Source of the DNA: Bacteroidaceae bacterium
Lineage (GTDB): Bacteria > Bacteroidota > Bacteroidia > Bacteroidales > Muribaculaceae
Direction of reading: 5' to 3'
Assembly (NCBI GenBank): GCA_021768245.1
Contig: JAETNO010000029.1
Span: 1 to 58,102, forward strand
DNA length: 58,102 nt
The position numbers and the translations under genes were made by a program. The notes beneath the pieces are model-generated. The model saw nothing but the letters and a program-made list of their open reading frames with translations, did no database searches and was not told where the DNA came from. Below are positions 18,323 to 26,990 of this stretch, one piece after another. The number at the start of each line of letters is the position of its first letter. Position 1 is the stretch's first letter.

Positions 18323-19371
18323 GCTTGACATTACGCCCATATCAACCTTCGGATGCCACTACGGTTACATCGTGGCTAAAAAACGAATATCTTATGCGCC
18401 AGTGGTGTGCGGACAGATATGAACACTATCCTGTCACACCGGATGATATGAACTCTTATCATAAACAATACATAGACGGGCATAATTCCGTTGCACTGAC
18501 TATGGTTGACGACGAAGAGGAGATAGGGTATGTAACGTTGCGTGTCCCGGACGATGATTTATTGGAGCAGCGTATAGGTTTCGTCATTGTAGATGATTCA
18601 AAGCGGGGACGAGGATTAGGGAAAACCCTTGTAGAAATGGCGGTCGATTATGCTTTCTGCAAACTCGATGCCACAAAAGTCTCTTTAGGCGTATTTGAGA
18701 ACAATCTGGCAGCTATCCGGTGTTATGAATCGGTTGGATTCCGTCGAGTCGTCAGGAAGAAAACCGAGAGTTACGAATGTCTTGGCGAGACGTGGAATTG
18801 CATTGAAATGGAATATCATACGGTCAAGAAGCCTCTCGATTATATGACATTAGCCGAATTGTGGCAACTGTTCCCGATAATTCTGACTCCGCATCAACCC
18901 CAATGGAAGGAATGGGCTGAAAACGAGATACAAAATCTTTCCAGGATATTATCTACTTACTCTCCGATAATCAATCACATAGGTAGCACTGCTATTAACA
19001 ATATCCAGGCGAAGCCTATAATTGATATTCTTGTTGAAATTTCACCCGATTCCAATTGGCAAGGCGTAAAAACTGAATTGGAAACAGCAGGATATATATG
19101 TATGTCATCAGACGGCAATCGTATGAGTTTCAACAAAGGCTATACTCCGGATGGTTATGCTGACAAGGTATTCCATATTCATATCCATGTAATCGGTGAC
19201 AATGACGAAATTATTTTCCGCGACTATCTCAACAGCCATTCCGAAGTGGCACGCGAATATGAGGCATTGAAATTTAGCCTGTTGCCCCAATTCCAAAATG
19301 ACAGAGACGGTTATACGGATGCAAAAACCGATTTCATTAAAGGAGTTCTGTATGATGCAAAAAACGGATGA
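18319..19371 (+). CDS. GNAT acetyltransferase fused to GrpB-family nucleotidyltransferase
   Basis: Two-domain protein of 350 aa. Residues 1-175 form a GNAT domain with acetyl-CoA motif DDSKRGRGLGKTLVEMA and the late ENNLAAIRCYESVGF block. Residues about 180-350 are a GrpB/UPF0157 domain of the nucleotidyltransferase superfamily, seen in HQPQWKEWAENE, HIGSTAINNIQAKPIIDILV (Gly-Ser and Asp residues of the NTase core) and the C-terminal YEALKFSL region. GrpB proteins are of unresolved function. Fusion in one chain suggests that both act on one small molecule, perhaps in detoxification, but this is inference. The start overlaps the tautomerase stop (ATGA). Confidence 0.85.
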   Translation: MSLTLRPYQPSDATTVTSWLKNEYLMRQWCADRYEHYPVTPDDMNSYHKQYIDGHNSVALTMVDDEEEIGYVTLRVPDDDLLEQRIGFVIVDDSKRGRGLGKTLVEMAVDYAFCKLDATKVSLGVFENNLAAIRCYESVGFRRVVRKKTESYECLGETWNCIEMEYHTVKKPLDYMTLAELWQLFPIILTPHQPQWKEWAENEIQNLSRILSTYSPIINHIGSTAINNIQAKPIIDILVEISPDSNWQGVKTELETAGYICMSSDGNRMSFNKGYTPDGYADKVFHIHIHVIGDNDEIIFRDYLNSHSEVAREYEALKFSLLPQFQNDRDGYTDAKTDFIKGVLYDAKNG

Positions 19372-19954
19372 CAGCTTAGCCGCGAATGATAAATCCAATG
19401 CCCTGATACAATCCATAAAGCATTACAAGGAGATTGTAGAAAGCGATGAAGACTATTCCGAGAAGGGTAAGGGGTGGTATATGATGGGGCAGGCATATAA
19501 ACAGTTGGCTGATTTCAAAAAAGCCTTCACTTGCTTCAAGAAAGCTTCCGCACATGATTATTCCGAAGCGTTTGCAATGGTGGGTGATGCTTATTTGGAT
19601 GGTCATGGCGTTGAAAAGAATCCAGCAAAGGCTCGCCTATGGTATAAAAAAGGTGCCGATATGGGTGAAATCACAGCTACATTAAAGTTGGCTGACTGCT
19701 ATAAGAATGGCATAGGTGGCAAGGTCGATTTGAAGAAAGCGATGGAACAATATCTGCATCTCGCAGAGCGTACAGGCCGTTTTTGGAACAGATATGCCTA
19801 CGGCATCTGAACCGCACTATACGAAATCGGTAATATGTATCTCAACGGATTAGGAGTGTCGGTTAATTTGAAGGAAGCCGCCCGTTATTTCAAACTTGCC
19901 GCCAAGAAAGGCAATTCTGAGACAGAAAATGCACTTAAAATTATAAATCCATGA
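19352..19954 (+). pseudogene. Sel1-repeat protein interrupted by one in-frame TGA
   Basis: Start ATG at 19352 has a strong AAAGGAG 6 nt upstream (19339-19345), unusual here. Translation stops at TGA 19808-19810 after 152 aa, but the same frame continues as TALYEIGNMYLNGLGVSVNL and ends with a TGA at 19952-19954 that overlaps the next gene by ATGA. The neighbouring Sel1 gene has ELGTAQYEIGNMHMKGLGV at the same place, so TGA replaces a Gly codon (GGA) by a single base change. The N-terminal part has Sel1 repeats such as AFAMVGDAYLDGHGVEKNPA. Either a recent nonsense mutation or readthrough; a truncated product could still fold. Confidence 0.78.
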
Positions 19955-21123
19955 GTAATCTGGCTGAACAATATAAAATTATACAACAATTCATACGCCA
20001 ATATGCCGGTGACGGCGATTTAGTGCAAGCACGGGCAGCTGTAGCCGCTATCACGCCTATTGCCGAAAAAGGGAACGCAAAGGCGCAATATATGCTCGGT
20101 AAATATTATTCATGTGGCTACGGCGAGGACTGCAATAGTCAAAAGGCAATCTATTGGTTTGAGAAAGCAGCCGACAAGGGAAACGAAAAGGCGGCCGAAG
20201 CATTGACTAATCTCTATCGCTATGACTTCCCGGATGATGAAATTGAAGCACAGGAGAAAAAAGCCTTTGTGTTGAAATGGCACAAGCGTTGGATTGCCAT
20301 TTTGGAAAATAAAGCAACTAAAGGCATTGCAGGTGCAGCTCAGGCATTGATGAATCTCTATGTCAATGACTGTCCCGATGATATAGACCCAAAAGAGGGC
20401 GTGGAGATTGCCCACAAGTGGTACGACCGTTGGATTGAGACACTGAAAGCTAAAGCGGATAAAGGAGATATGTCGGCAAAAAAGAGATTGGCAGACATTC
20501 TTTATTATGGCACCGGTGTCCCTGATGAAGTCTTGGAACTCATCGAAGATGATGATATTGACACATCCGAAGATGATGCTGCTACGCTGTATTCCGAAGT
20601 AGCTGTCGGGGATAATGACGCAGAAGGCTGGTGTAATCTCGGACAAATCTATAGCCAATCAGAATCGGATTGGCAGAAGTCTTTGGATTGCTATGTGAAA
20701 GCCGCAGAACTTGGCTATAAAGAAGCTTATCGCTGTGTTGGAAGCGCATATTTCGAGGGGCGCGGCGTGGATAGGGATTTAGCAAAGGCCCGCGAATGGT
20801 ATCGGAAAGGTGCGGATGCAGGCGATGTATTGGCTCAGCTCATGTTGGCGGATTGCTACAAGCGCGGACTCGACGGAGAGAAAGACTATGCTGCTGCGAT
20901 GGAGCTGTATCGGCAGATAGCCACCCGTCGAGACCTCAAAGGGAAATATACACATGAACTTGGAACGGCGCAGTATGAAATCGGCAATATGCATATGAAA
21001 GGATTGGGTGTAGAAGCTGATTTGCGGCAGGCATACGACTGGTTCAATCTCGCCGTCGGAAATGGCAGCCTCGCCGCTGAAAACGCCCTCAAAAACAAGA
21101 AATTCAGAGACTTCAGAAGATGA
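19951..21123 (+). CDS. Sel1-repeat (TPR-like) protein
   Basis: Solenoid protein of 390 aa built from Sel1-like repeats, each about 36 residues with the A-x-G-x-Y...A pattern: KAQYMLGKYYSCGYGEDCN, AYRCVGSAYFEGRGVDRDL, AQLMLADCYKRGLDGEKDY, AQYEIGNMHMKGLGVEADL. A central acidic segment (IEDDDIDTSEDDA, about residues 196-208) interrupts the repeats. There is no signal peptide, so it should be a cytoplasmic scaffold for protein contacts. Starts ATGA-overlapping the interrupted paralog and ends ATGA-overlapping an unknown gene, so the four genes 19352-22935 form one unit. Confidence 0.85.
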   Translation: MSNLAEQYKIIQQFIRQYAGDGDLVQARAAVAAITPIAEKGNAKAQYMLGKYYSCGYGEDCNSQKAIYWFEKAADKGNEKAAEALTNLYRYDFPDDEIEAQEKKAFVLKWHKRWIAILENKATKGIAGAAQALMNLYVNDCPDDIDPKEGVEIAHKWYDRWIETLKAKADKGDMSAKKRLADILYYGTGVPDEVLELIEDDDIDTSEDDAATLYSEVAVGDNDAEGWCNLGQIYSQSESDWQKSLDCYVKAAELGYKEAYRCVGSAYFEGRGVDRDLAKAREWYRKGADAGDVLAQLMLADCYKRGLDGEKDYAAAMELYRQIATRRDLKGKYTHELGTAQYEIGNMHMKGLGVEADLRQAYDWFNLAVGNGSLAAENALKNKKFRDFRR

Positions 21124-21854
21124 AACTGAAAACACTGTGCTTCGAGGGCGATTGTGCTCTTGAAAAGAGAGAAAAGGAGAAATCCAACTATTGTTATGTG
21201 AATCTGTATGCCGTTACATTTGGAATCGCACAGTTTATTCTGACAGAATTACAGCCCATTGACCTTGACGGATGCGGAAAACTGACTATCTGTGCTAATG
21301 TCGAGCCACAAAATGAGACATACGAACCGGGCTATCATATCGCTCCCGAACTGGGCGTATCGTGGTATAATCTTGACATTGAAACATCTTGCAAACTGTA
21401 TGAGCTTAAACGGTTCAGCGAGGAACTCAGCAATGAGTTTGAGAATTATGTTGCCAATATTATTATGGACATTCTTGTGGAGATTGACCGTGTGCAAGGC
21501 GGCAAAAATAGCCTCACAGAACGAAGTAATGACATTTTGGTGCGGATGCGGGAGTGCGGATGCGAAAAGGAAATCCTGCTCGAAAAATACTCGAAACTCC
21601 GGCGTGACAGGAAGTATCGGGCTATGGTATATCGCTGCATCGGTCACGGCACAGGCGATGCGATAAGAGTCGATTTAGTCAACTGTTCCACCAATGAAGT
21701 CATTGTGTCAAAGTGGCTGGAAGAATTGCCACACACCATTGATATGGCCGGGGCTGTCACCAAAACTGCGTGGGATGGAGATGCTTTCAAGGTGACATTA
21801 TACAGACGATATCCAAGTTGGACAGAAACAGTGAAACTGCCTGAAAACGAATAA
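21120..21854 (+). CDS. Hypothetical protein within a Sel1 cluster
   Basis: Not recognised. The 244-aa soluble protein starts MKLKTLCFEGDCALEKREKE and has a beta-rich first part, a helical middle (ELSNEFENYVANIIMDILVEID), an arginine-rich stretch near SKLRRDRKYR, and ends in a short beta-rich tail with several Trp residues. No enzyme motif or membrane segment is visible. Its translational coupling (ATGA) with the upstream Sel1 gene and 7-nt spacing to the next Sel1 gene suggest that it partners the solenoid proteins. Confidence 0.7.
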   Translation: MKLKTLCFEGDCALEKREKEKSNYCYVNLYAVTFGIAQFILTELQPIDLDGCGKLTICANVEPQNETYEPGYHIAPELGVSWYNLDIETSCKLYELKRFSEELSNEFENYVANIIMDILVEIDRVQGGKNSLTERSNDILVRMRECGCEKEILLEKYSKLRRDRKYRAMVYRCIGHGTGDAIRVDLVNCSTNEVIVSKWLEELPHTIDMAGAVTKTAWDGDAFKVTLYRRYPSWTETVKLPENE

Positions 21855-21861
21855 TAGGATC

Positions 21862-22935
21862 ATGATAAAATACGAGAATAAATATACCGACAAATCATTT
21901 ATCATTGACAAGTGTCGGGAATCGGCGCAATCAGGCTATGCTCCGGCACAATATCAGCTCGGTCAATGCTATGAAGAAGGCATTGGCGTGGAGCGCAGTT
22001 TGGCAAAAGCCTTCAAATTGTATTGGCTCGCATCTGACAAATACCGCTCGGCAAAAGAGCGTCTTGACAAGGACAGCTATCAAGGGCAACTCGCCAAATG
22101 GCTGAAAAAGACGGTGAACGGCAAGCAGTTGGCTGGTGCTGACTTGGCGGAAGCGATGTGTATGTTCGGATGTTGTTATCAGCATGGTTGGAGTGTTGAT
22201 TGCGACATGGCTTCTGCTGTGGAATGGTGGCGGAAGGCCGCAGACTTAGGCGATGCTTATGCCAATGACCGTTTGGGCTATTGTTACAGCCTCGGTAAAG
22301 GTGGTATGCCGAAAAATGCGGAGCAGGCTTTCGCCCATTATCTGAAAGCGGCGGAAGGCGGATATTCCGAGGATTATTTCTCTGTGGGATTGTGTTATAA
22401 AGAGGGTGACGGAGTGGAACGTGATGATGAAAAAGCCTTTGGCTGGTTCAATAAAGCTACCAAGCATGACAACCCTATGGCTTGGGTGGAGCTTGGCCAC
22501 TGTTATGCCGCAGGGAGTGGCACAGCACAGGATTATGCAAAAGCTGTCGAGTGGTATCGCAAGACAGTGGATTTAGGAGGTTATGCCTTCCCCGATGCAC
22601 TGCGCGGTCTCGGCAACTGTTATGCAGCAGGACATGGCGTGGAACAGGACGAGAACAAGGCGGTTGAGTTATACCGTCAGGCGGCAAAAGCGGATGATCC
22701 TGAATCGCAGTACCTCCTTGCCCGATGTTATGCCGAGGGACACGGTGTTGAACAGGATATGGCAGAAGCCGTGCGCCTTTACAAAAAGGCTGCGACAAAT
22801 ATCAACGAAAACAAGAGATATTACGGACATCCGGGAGCCATGCGTTGTCTGGGCGATTGCTATGCCAACGGCATAGGTGTGAGAAAAAATGCAAAACAGG
22901 CCGCTGCATGGTATGCCAAAGCTGCCGAACAGTAA
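21862..22935 (+). CDS. Sel1-repeat protein, eight or so repeats
   Basis: Cytoplasmic Sel1-like solenoid of 357 aa. Regular repeats run nearly end to end: APAQYQLGQCYEEGIGVERS, AMCMFGCCYQHGWSVDCDM, AYANDRLGYCYSLGKGGMP, YFSVGLCYKEGDGVERDDE, AWVELGHCYAAGSGTAQDY, ALRGLGNCYAAGHGVEQDE, SQYLLARCYAEGHGVEQDM, AMRCLGDCYANGIGVRKNA. Several repeats carry the Cys-Tyr pair, giving high similarity between units and hence a substrate for recombination. It is the last gene of the Sel1 cluster. No catalytic domain is present. Confidence 0.86.
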   Translation: MIKYENKYTDKSFIIDKCRESAQSGYAPAQYQLGQCYEEGIGVERSLAKAFKLYWLASDKYRSAKERLDKDSYQGQLAKWLKKTVNGKQLAGADLAEAMCMFGCCYQHGWSVDCDMASAVEWWRKAADLGDAYANDRLGYCYSLGKGGMPKNAEQAFAHYLKAAEGGYSEDYFSVGLCYKEGDGVERDDEKAFGWFNKATKHDNPMAWVELGHCYAAGSGTAQDYAKAVEWYRKTVDLGGYAFPDALRGLGNCYAAGHGVEQDENKAVELYRQAAKADDPESQYLLARCYAEGHGVEQDMAEAVRLYKKAATNINENKRYYGHPGAMRCLGDCYANGIGVRKNAKQAAAWYAKAAEQ

Positions 22936-23120
22936 CATGTGGCGTAGAAGTATAACACCTAATATTGACAGTTAGGGCCGACTCCAATTCCTACTTCCGT
23001 TATCAAAAACCAGTGACAGAATAATTCTTCATGTATAGATAGAATAGGTATGCGTGTCGTTATTGCAGTTTTTAACGTGTTGTAAGGTGAGCGCTATAAA
23101 TCTTATTGATAACCAATGCA

Positions 23121-23152
23121 TTTGCGCAATTTAGAAATAATAGCTAATTTTG
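23121..23152 (+). promoter_or_regulatory. Promoter of mnmE, abutting the start codon
   Basis: TTTG (23121-23124), 20 nt, TAATTTTG (23145-23152) is an exact match to the Bacteroidota promoter consensus. Only 4 nt separate the -7 box from the mnmE ATG, so transcription should begin at or next to the A of the start codon. Confidence 0.75.
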
Positions 23153-23156
23153 CGTC

Positions 23157-24551
23157 ATGTTTTCCTTTGATGATTCAGATACAATATGTGCGATTTCTAC
23201 CCCCTCAGGAGTAGGAGGAATCGCTGTAGTCAGGGTCAGCGGCAGTGAGGCCATTACCATTGCCGATAAAATCTGGCATGGCAAACCTCTCCATGAAGCT
23301 AGAACCCATAGCGCTCATCTTGGCGACATCATAGATCCGGATATCCCCGGGGAGACGCTTGATACAGCCGTAGCGACTGTGTTCCATGGGCCAAAATCAT
23401 TTACAGGAGAGAACGTGGTGGAACTTTCTGTCCATGGTTCACGTTGGATTCAACGAGAGTTGGTGAACCTTCTCGTTCGTCAAGGTTGCCGTATGGCAGG
23501 CCCGGGGGAATTCTCGCAACGCGCATTTGCCAACGGTAGACTCGACCTCGCCCAGGCAGAAGCCGTAGCAGATGTAATCGCAGCATCATCACGTAGTGCC
23601 CATCGCCTTGCAGTATCTCAGATGAGAGGCGATTTCTCCCGCAATATCTCAGACTTGCGTGACAAATTAATTGAAATCGCGTCATTGCTTGAACTCGAAC
23701 TCGATTTTTCGGAAGAGGATGTTGAATTCGCCTCACGGCAGCATTTGCATGAACTTGCATTATCTCTGTCAAATCGAATCGGTAAACTCGCGGATTCATT
23801 CTCTACGGGTTCCGCGATAAAGGATGGTGTCCCTGTTGCTATAGTAGGAGAGCCCAACGTCGGAAAATCCACCCTGCTCAACACCTTGCTCCATGACAAC
23901 CGCGCGATAGTCAGCGATATCCCGGGAACAACACGCGACACAATTGAAGACTCAATCGAAATCGACGGGGTACTGTATCGATTTATCGACACCGCCGGAA
24001 TACGCAAAACCGATGACTGCATAGAAAATCTCGGCATCGAAAGATCATATGCGGCAATCAGGAAAGCAAGGATAATCATCTGGCTTGTAACTCCTGATTG
24101 CCAACCGACACACTATCATGCACTTCGTGAAGAAATAAAAAGGCACATGTCTGAAGACGCAAGCCTGATTACGGTCGTAAACAAGATAGACACCGCCATC
24201 TCCCCTACCCTCAATCTTGAAACCATATATTGCGACGGAATAATAAAAATATCAGCCTCCAGTGGGAATAATATTGAAACGCTTACCGCCGCACTCCAAC
24301 ACCATTCAGGAACGACCTTAGAGACTGAAGATTGTGACATGATAGTCACCAATGCCCGTCACTATGAAGCATTGTTCCATGCACAGGAATCAATCAAACG
24401 TGTAATAACCGGAATTGAGACAAACCTCTCAGGAGATTTCATCGCCCAGGACCTACGCGAAACCATCCACCACCTCTCATCAATCACCGGCGAAATCACC
24501 ACCACCGACCTCCTCACATCAATATTCAAAAACTTTTGCGTCGGCAAATAG
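23157..24551 (+). CDS. mnmE: tRNA modification GTPase MnmE
   Basis: GTPase of 464 aa that with MnmG installs the carboxymethylaminomethyl group at wobble U34 of certain tRNAs. The N-terminal folate-binding domain begins DTICAISTPSGVGGIAVVRVSG. The G domain is inserted in the helical domain: GEPNVGKSTLLN (G1), IPGTTRDTIED (G2), DTAGIRKT (G3), NKID (G4). The chain ends in FCVGK, the conserved C-terminal Cys motif (usually C-I/V-G-K). All family landmarks and length are normal. It is the last clear core gene before the mobile element, whose left part begins just after its terminator. Confidence 0.97.
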   Translation: MFSFDDSDTICAISTPSGVGGIAVVRVSGSEAITIADKIWHGKPLHEARTHSAHLGDIIDPDIPGETLDTAVATVFHGPKSFTGENVVELSVHGSRWIQRELVNLLVRQGCRMAGPGEFSQRAFANGRLDLAQAEAVADVIAASSRSAHRLAVSQMRGDFSRNISDLRDKLIEIASLLELELDFSEEDVEFASRQHLHELALSLSNRIGKLADSFSTGSAIKDGVPVAIVGEPNVGKSTLLNTLLHDNRAIVSDIPGTTRDTIEDSIEIDGVLYRFIDTAGIRKTDDCIENLGIERSYAAIRKARIIIWLVTPDCQPTHYHALREEIKRHMSEDASLITVVNKIDTAISPTLNLETIYCDGIIKISASSGNNIETLTAALQHHSGTTLETEDCDMIVTNARHYEALFHAQESIKRVITGIETNLSGDFIAQDLRETIHHLSSITGEITTTDLLTSIFKNFCVGK

Positions 24552-24595
24552 CCTATTGGTTATAACTGGTGCAATCTGGCGTAAAACATTGAAAA

Positions 24596-24622
24596 GTCGC
24601 TCGTTATCGGGCGGCTTTTTTC
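24596..24622 (+). terminator. Intrinsic terminator of mnmE
   Basis: GTCGCTCG (24596-24603) pairs with CGGGCGGC (24608-24615, two G-U pairs) around TTAT and is followed by TTTTTTC. It lies 45 nt after the mnmE stop. Confidence 0.8.
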
Positions 24623-24730
24623 TTACCTATACTGCAATATAACCGCTTTTCATCCCTTTTTACCTGTGTTTTTGTACCCGATTTGTAGCAAGTCGGTCAA
24701 TCCCGTCAATGCGTGCCACAAGGTCGTGGA

Positions 24731-24770
24731 CAATTTGCACATGTTTGCACACCATTGCACGCGATTGCAC
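24731..24770 (+). repeat. Four TTGCAC direct repeats at exact 10-bp period
   Basis: The hexamer TTGCAC ends at 24740, 24750, 24760 and 24770, each preceded by A or T, so the sites lie on one face of the helix. They are 42 nt upstream of a gene encoding a protein with four HTH modules and about 180 nt from the end of mnmE. Likely roles are an operator for that protein or arm-type sites for integration/excision. Confidence 0.7.
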
Positions 24771-24811
24771 ACATTTAACAGAATATTAACAGAACTAAAA
24801 CGTAAAAAAGG

Positions 24812-25699
24812 ATGAGTAGCACTATTGAAATCACCAAAACTTGCGAGTGGTGTGGCAATAAATTCATCGCTCGCAAATGCACAACGCGGTATTGTTCCAA
24901 GCGTTGTGCCGAACACGCCTACAAAGATGCCAAACGGAAGGAACATGTAGCCAGCGAACAGGCGAAAGCCTCCCAACCTAAGAATGTTGATGAAAGCCAT
25001 TTTATGACTCCGAGTCAATGCGCTCAACTATTAGGAGTAAGCCGAAGGAGCATCTACAATTATCTTGCATCAAATTCTATCCCCTGTTTCCAATTCAAGG
25101 GTAAGACGCTAATAAGCCGAGCAAGCCTTAATTCTCTTTTTGAAGGTACACACCAATACAAGATGCACCCCACCAAAGAGAAAGAACCTATCACCGAGTT
25201 CTATACCTCAAAGGAGGTGCAGGAGAAATACGGTGTGTCCAATTCGGGAATGTATAAGATTGCCGAGCGCGAAGGCTGGCCGAAGACACAGAGCCGTGGC
25301 AAGACGCTCTGGAGCCGGAGTCATGTCGACCGCTATTTTGCCAATCAACAACCGAAGGAGGAAATATCTGAATGGTACACCGTGGCGGATATTCAAGCCA
25401 AGTACGGCATGACCCTGTCTGCCATCTATACGCTCGTGTCGAAAGAAGGGATCCCGAAGAAAAAACAGGGAAATTATGTGATATACTCTAAATATCATTT
25501 CGATTTAGCGAAAGGTCAGGTGGCACCAAAGGAGCCGGAGTATTATACCTATCCCGAAGCGATGGCGAAATATAATCTGACCCGCGATCAGCTTCACCAC
25601 TATCTGAAATACCACAGCATCACCCGTGAGAAGAAGGGGAAATATACCCTGATACTTCGCTCTGAGCTTGATTTTCTACTTGGTTCTCCGGAGATTTAG
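24812..25699 (+). CDS. Zinc-ribbon protein with four tandem excisionase-like HTH modules
   Basis: DNA-binding protein of 295 aa. Residues about 8-33 form a small zinc site (CEWCGNKF ... YCSKRC). Four similar modules follow, each a helix-turn-helix of the MerR/excisionase type with a basic wing: MTPSQCAQLLGVSRRSIYNY (about 65-110), TSKEVQEKYGVSNSGMYKI (128-172), TVADIQAKYGMTLSAIYTL (186-232) and TYPEAMAKYNLTRDQLHHY (243-290). An AAAAAAGG precedes the ATG. It lies directly upstream of the tyrosine recombinase gene with its own promoter between them, so a recombination directionality factor or regulator of integration is likely. The four modules match in number the four TTGCAC sites upstream. 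Confidence 0.8.
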   Translation: MSSTIEITKTCEWCGNKFIARKCTTRYCSKRCAEHAYKDAKRKEHVASEQAKASQPKNVDESHFMTPSQCAQLLGVSRRSIYNYLASNSIPCFQFKGKTLISRASLNSLFEGTHQYKMHPTKEKEPITEFYTSKEVQEKYGVSNSGMYKIAEREGWPKTQSRGKTLWSRSHVDRYFANQQPKEEISEWYTVADIQAKYGMTLSAIYTLVSKEGIPKKKQGNYVIYSKYHFDLAKGQVAPKEPEYYTYPEAMAKYNLTRDQLHHYLKYHSITREKKGKYTLILRSELDFLLGSPEI

Positions 25700-25744
25700 C
25701 CCGTGGAGACAGTTTGGAGAAACATTGGAACCACCGAAGACGGC

Positions 25745-25776
25745 ATTGTTCCCTTTTGTTTCTCCCGCTACTTTTG
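25745..25776 (+). promoter_or_regulatory. Promoter of the tyrosine recombinase gene
   Basis: ATTG (25745-25748), 20 nt, TACTTTTG (25769-25776) fits the -33/-7 consensus. The start near 25782 leaves a leader of about 28 nt. Confidence 0.65.
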
Positions 25777-25809
25777 TAACTGATTTTCAACCCTAAACCC
25801 CATAAAGCA

Positions 25810-26922
25810 ATGACAAACACCTGCACCAAAGTGTTCCTCCGTCGTCGTCCGTATGTCGGAGGAAAAGTATCGCTCTACCTCGATTATTATCCGGCGATAC
25901 GCAATCCACACACCAACAAGATGACGCGCCGCGAAACCCTCGGCATAGTCATCTATGCGGAACCGGCCAACGAGATGCAACGCCGTTTCAATCAGGAAAT
26001 GGAAGAGAAAGCCGAGGCTATCCGTTGCATCCGTTATCAGAGCCTTATCAACGAACAGTTCGGATTCCTTGACAAGGCAAAACAGAAGATGGACTTTCTC
26101 GCCTACTTCGAGAAGAAAGCGAAGAGCAAGTATGATAAATGGATGTGCGTCTATCTCCACTTCAAGAAGTTCTGCGGCGGCAGCTGCACATTCGGCGATG
26201 TTACCGCCAGCTTGTGCGAGGACTTCCGGGAGTATCTGCTCTATGCCCACAACCTGCGCCATCCGGATAAGAAGATACCACTCTCCAACAACTCGGCAGC
26301 GGGCTACTGGTCAACATTCCGTTGCCTGCTGAAAATGGCATACAAGGAGAAATATATCACCGAGAACGTCAATGACTTCCTTGAAGGCATCAAGTGGCAG
26401 GAGGTTAAGAAGGAATATCTGACGCTCGACGAGATGAAGATTCTCGATGCAACTGAATGTGAGGTGCCGATTCTCAAACGAGCATCAATATTCGGGCTGT
26501 TTACCGGGCTTCGTCTCAGCGACCTGTTGCAGTTACGTTGGGAAAATATCGAGCGCAGTCCTGACGGTGGCTATTGCATCAGACTCTGTACCGAGAAAAC
26601 AGATACCGAAGCCACACTCCCCGTCAGCGATGAAGCGCTCAAATACTGTGGCGAGCGAGGTGAAGGACTAATCTTCAAAGGTTTCCGACGTTCTATGGCT
26701 CAACAGCCATTCAAGAAATGGGTTAAGGCCGCAGGGATCGATAAGAAACTCTCCTTTCACTGCCTCCGTCACTCATTCGCCACCATCCTTATCTCGCTGG
26801 GCATCGACGTATATGTTGTTTCAAAGATGCTTACGCACCGTAGCGTCAGAACCACACAAATTTATGCCGATGTGGTCAGCGAGAAGAAGCGCGAGGCATC
26901 CAACGCTATCACCCTGAAATAA
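25810..26922 (+). CDS. int: Tyrosine recombinase/integrase of the mobilizable element
   Basis: Site-specific recombinase of 370 aa. The N-terminal half contains an arm-type SAM-like domain of Bacteroidales integrases (about residues 1-100) and a core-binding domain (100-200). The catalytic domain carries the family residues: Arg in FTGLRLSDLLQLRW, Lys in the beta hairpin region (CTEKTDTEATLPV), HCLRHSFATILISLG (His-x-x-Arg), HRSVRTTQIYAD (His and the nucleophilic Tyr). All active-site residues are therefore present. It is adjacent to the four-HTH protein and close to mnmE, as expected for the end of an integrated element, and is followed by its own terminator. Confidence 0.93.
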   Translation: MTNTCTKVFLRRRPYVGGKVSLYLDYYPAIRNPHTNKMTRRETLGIVIYAEPANEMQRRFNQEMEEKAEAIRCIRYQSLINEQFGFLDKAKQKMDFLAYFEKKAKSKYDKWMCVYLHFKKFCGGSCTFGDVTASLCEDFREYLLYAHNLRHPDKKIPLSNNSAAGYWSTFRCLLKMAYKEKYITENVNDFLEGIKWQEVKKEYLTLDEMKILDATECEVPILKRASIFGLFTGLRLSDLLQLRWENIERSPDGGYCIRLCTEKTDTEATLPVSDEALKYCGERGEGLIFKGFRRSMAQQPFKKWVKAAGIDKKLSFHCLRHSFATILISLGIDVYVVSKMLTHRSVRTTQIYADVVSEKKREASNAITLK

Positions 26923-26927
26923 ATATA

Positions 26928-26970
26928 GACCGAGAAGATTGTCTTATCAACATCCTCTCGGTCAATTTTA
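26928..26970 (+). terminator. Terminator of the integrase gene
   Basis: GACCGAGA (26928-26935) pairs exactly with TCTCGGTC (26956-26963) across a 20-nt loop and is followed by AATTTTA. It begins 6 nt after the integrase stop. Confidence 0.7.
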
Positions 26971-26990
26971 TATTGCTATTAAAATAGCGT

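Noticed and set aside
23401..24079. Minus-strand open frames opposite mnmE
   Set aside because: The sense strand encodes a complete MnmE with all motifs; the opposite frames have no family features.
24731..24770. CRISPR-like array
   Set aside because: Repeat unit is only 6-7 bp with 3-4 bp between units; there is no spacer-sized sequence or cas gene. Phased protein-binding sites explain it better.
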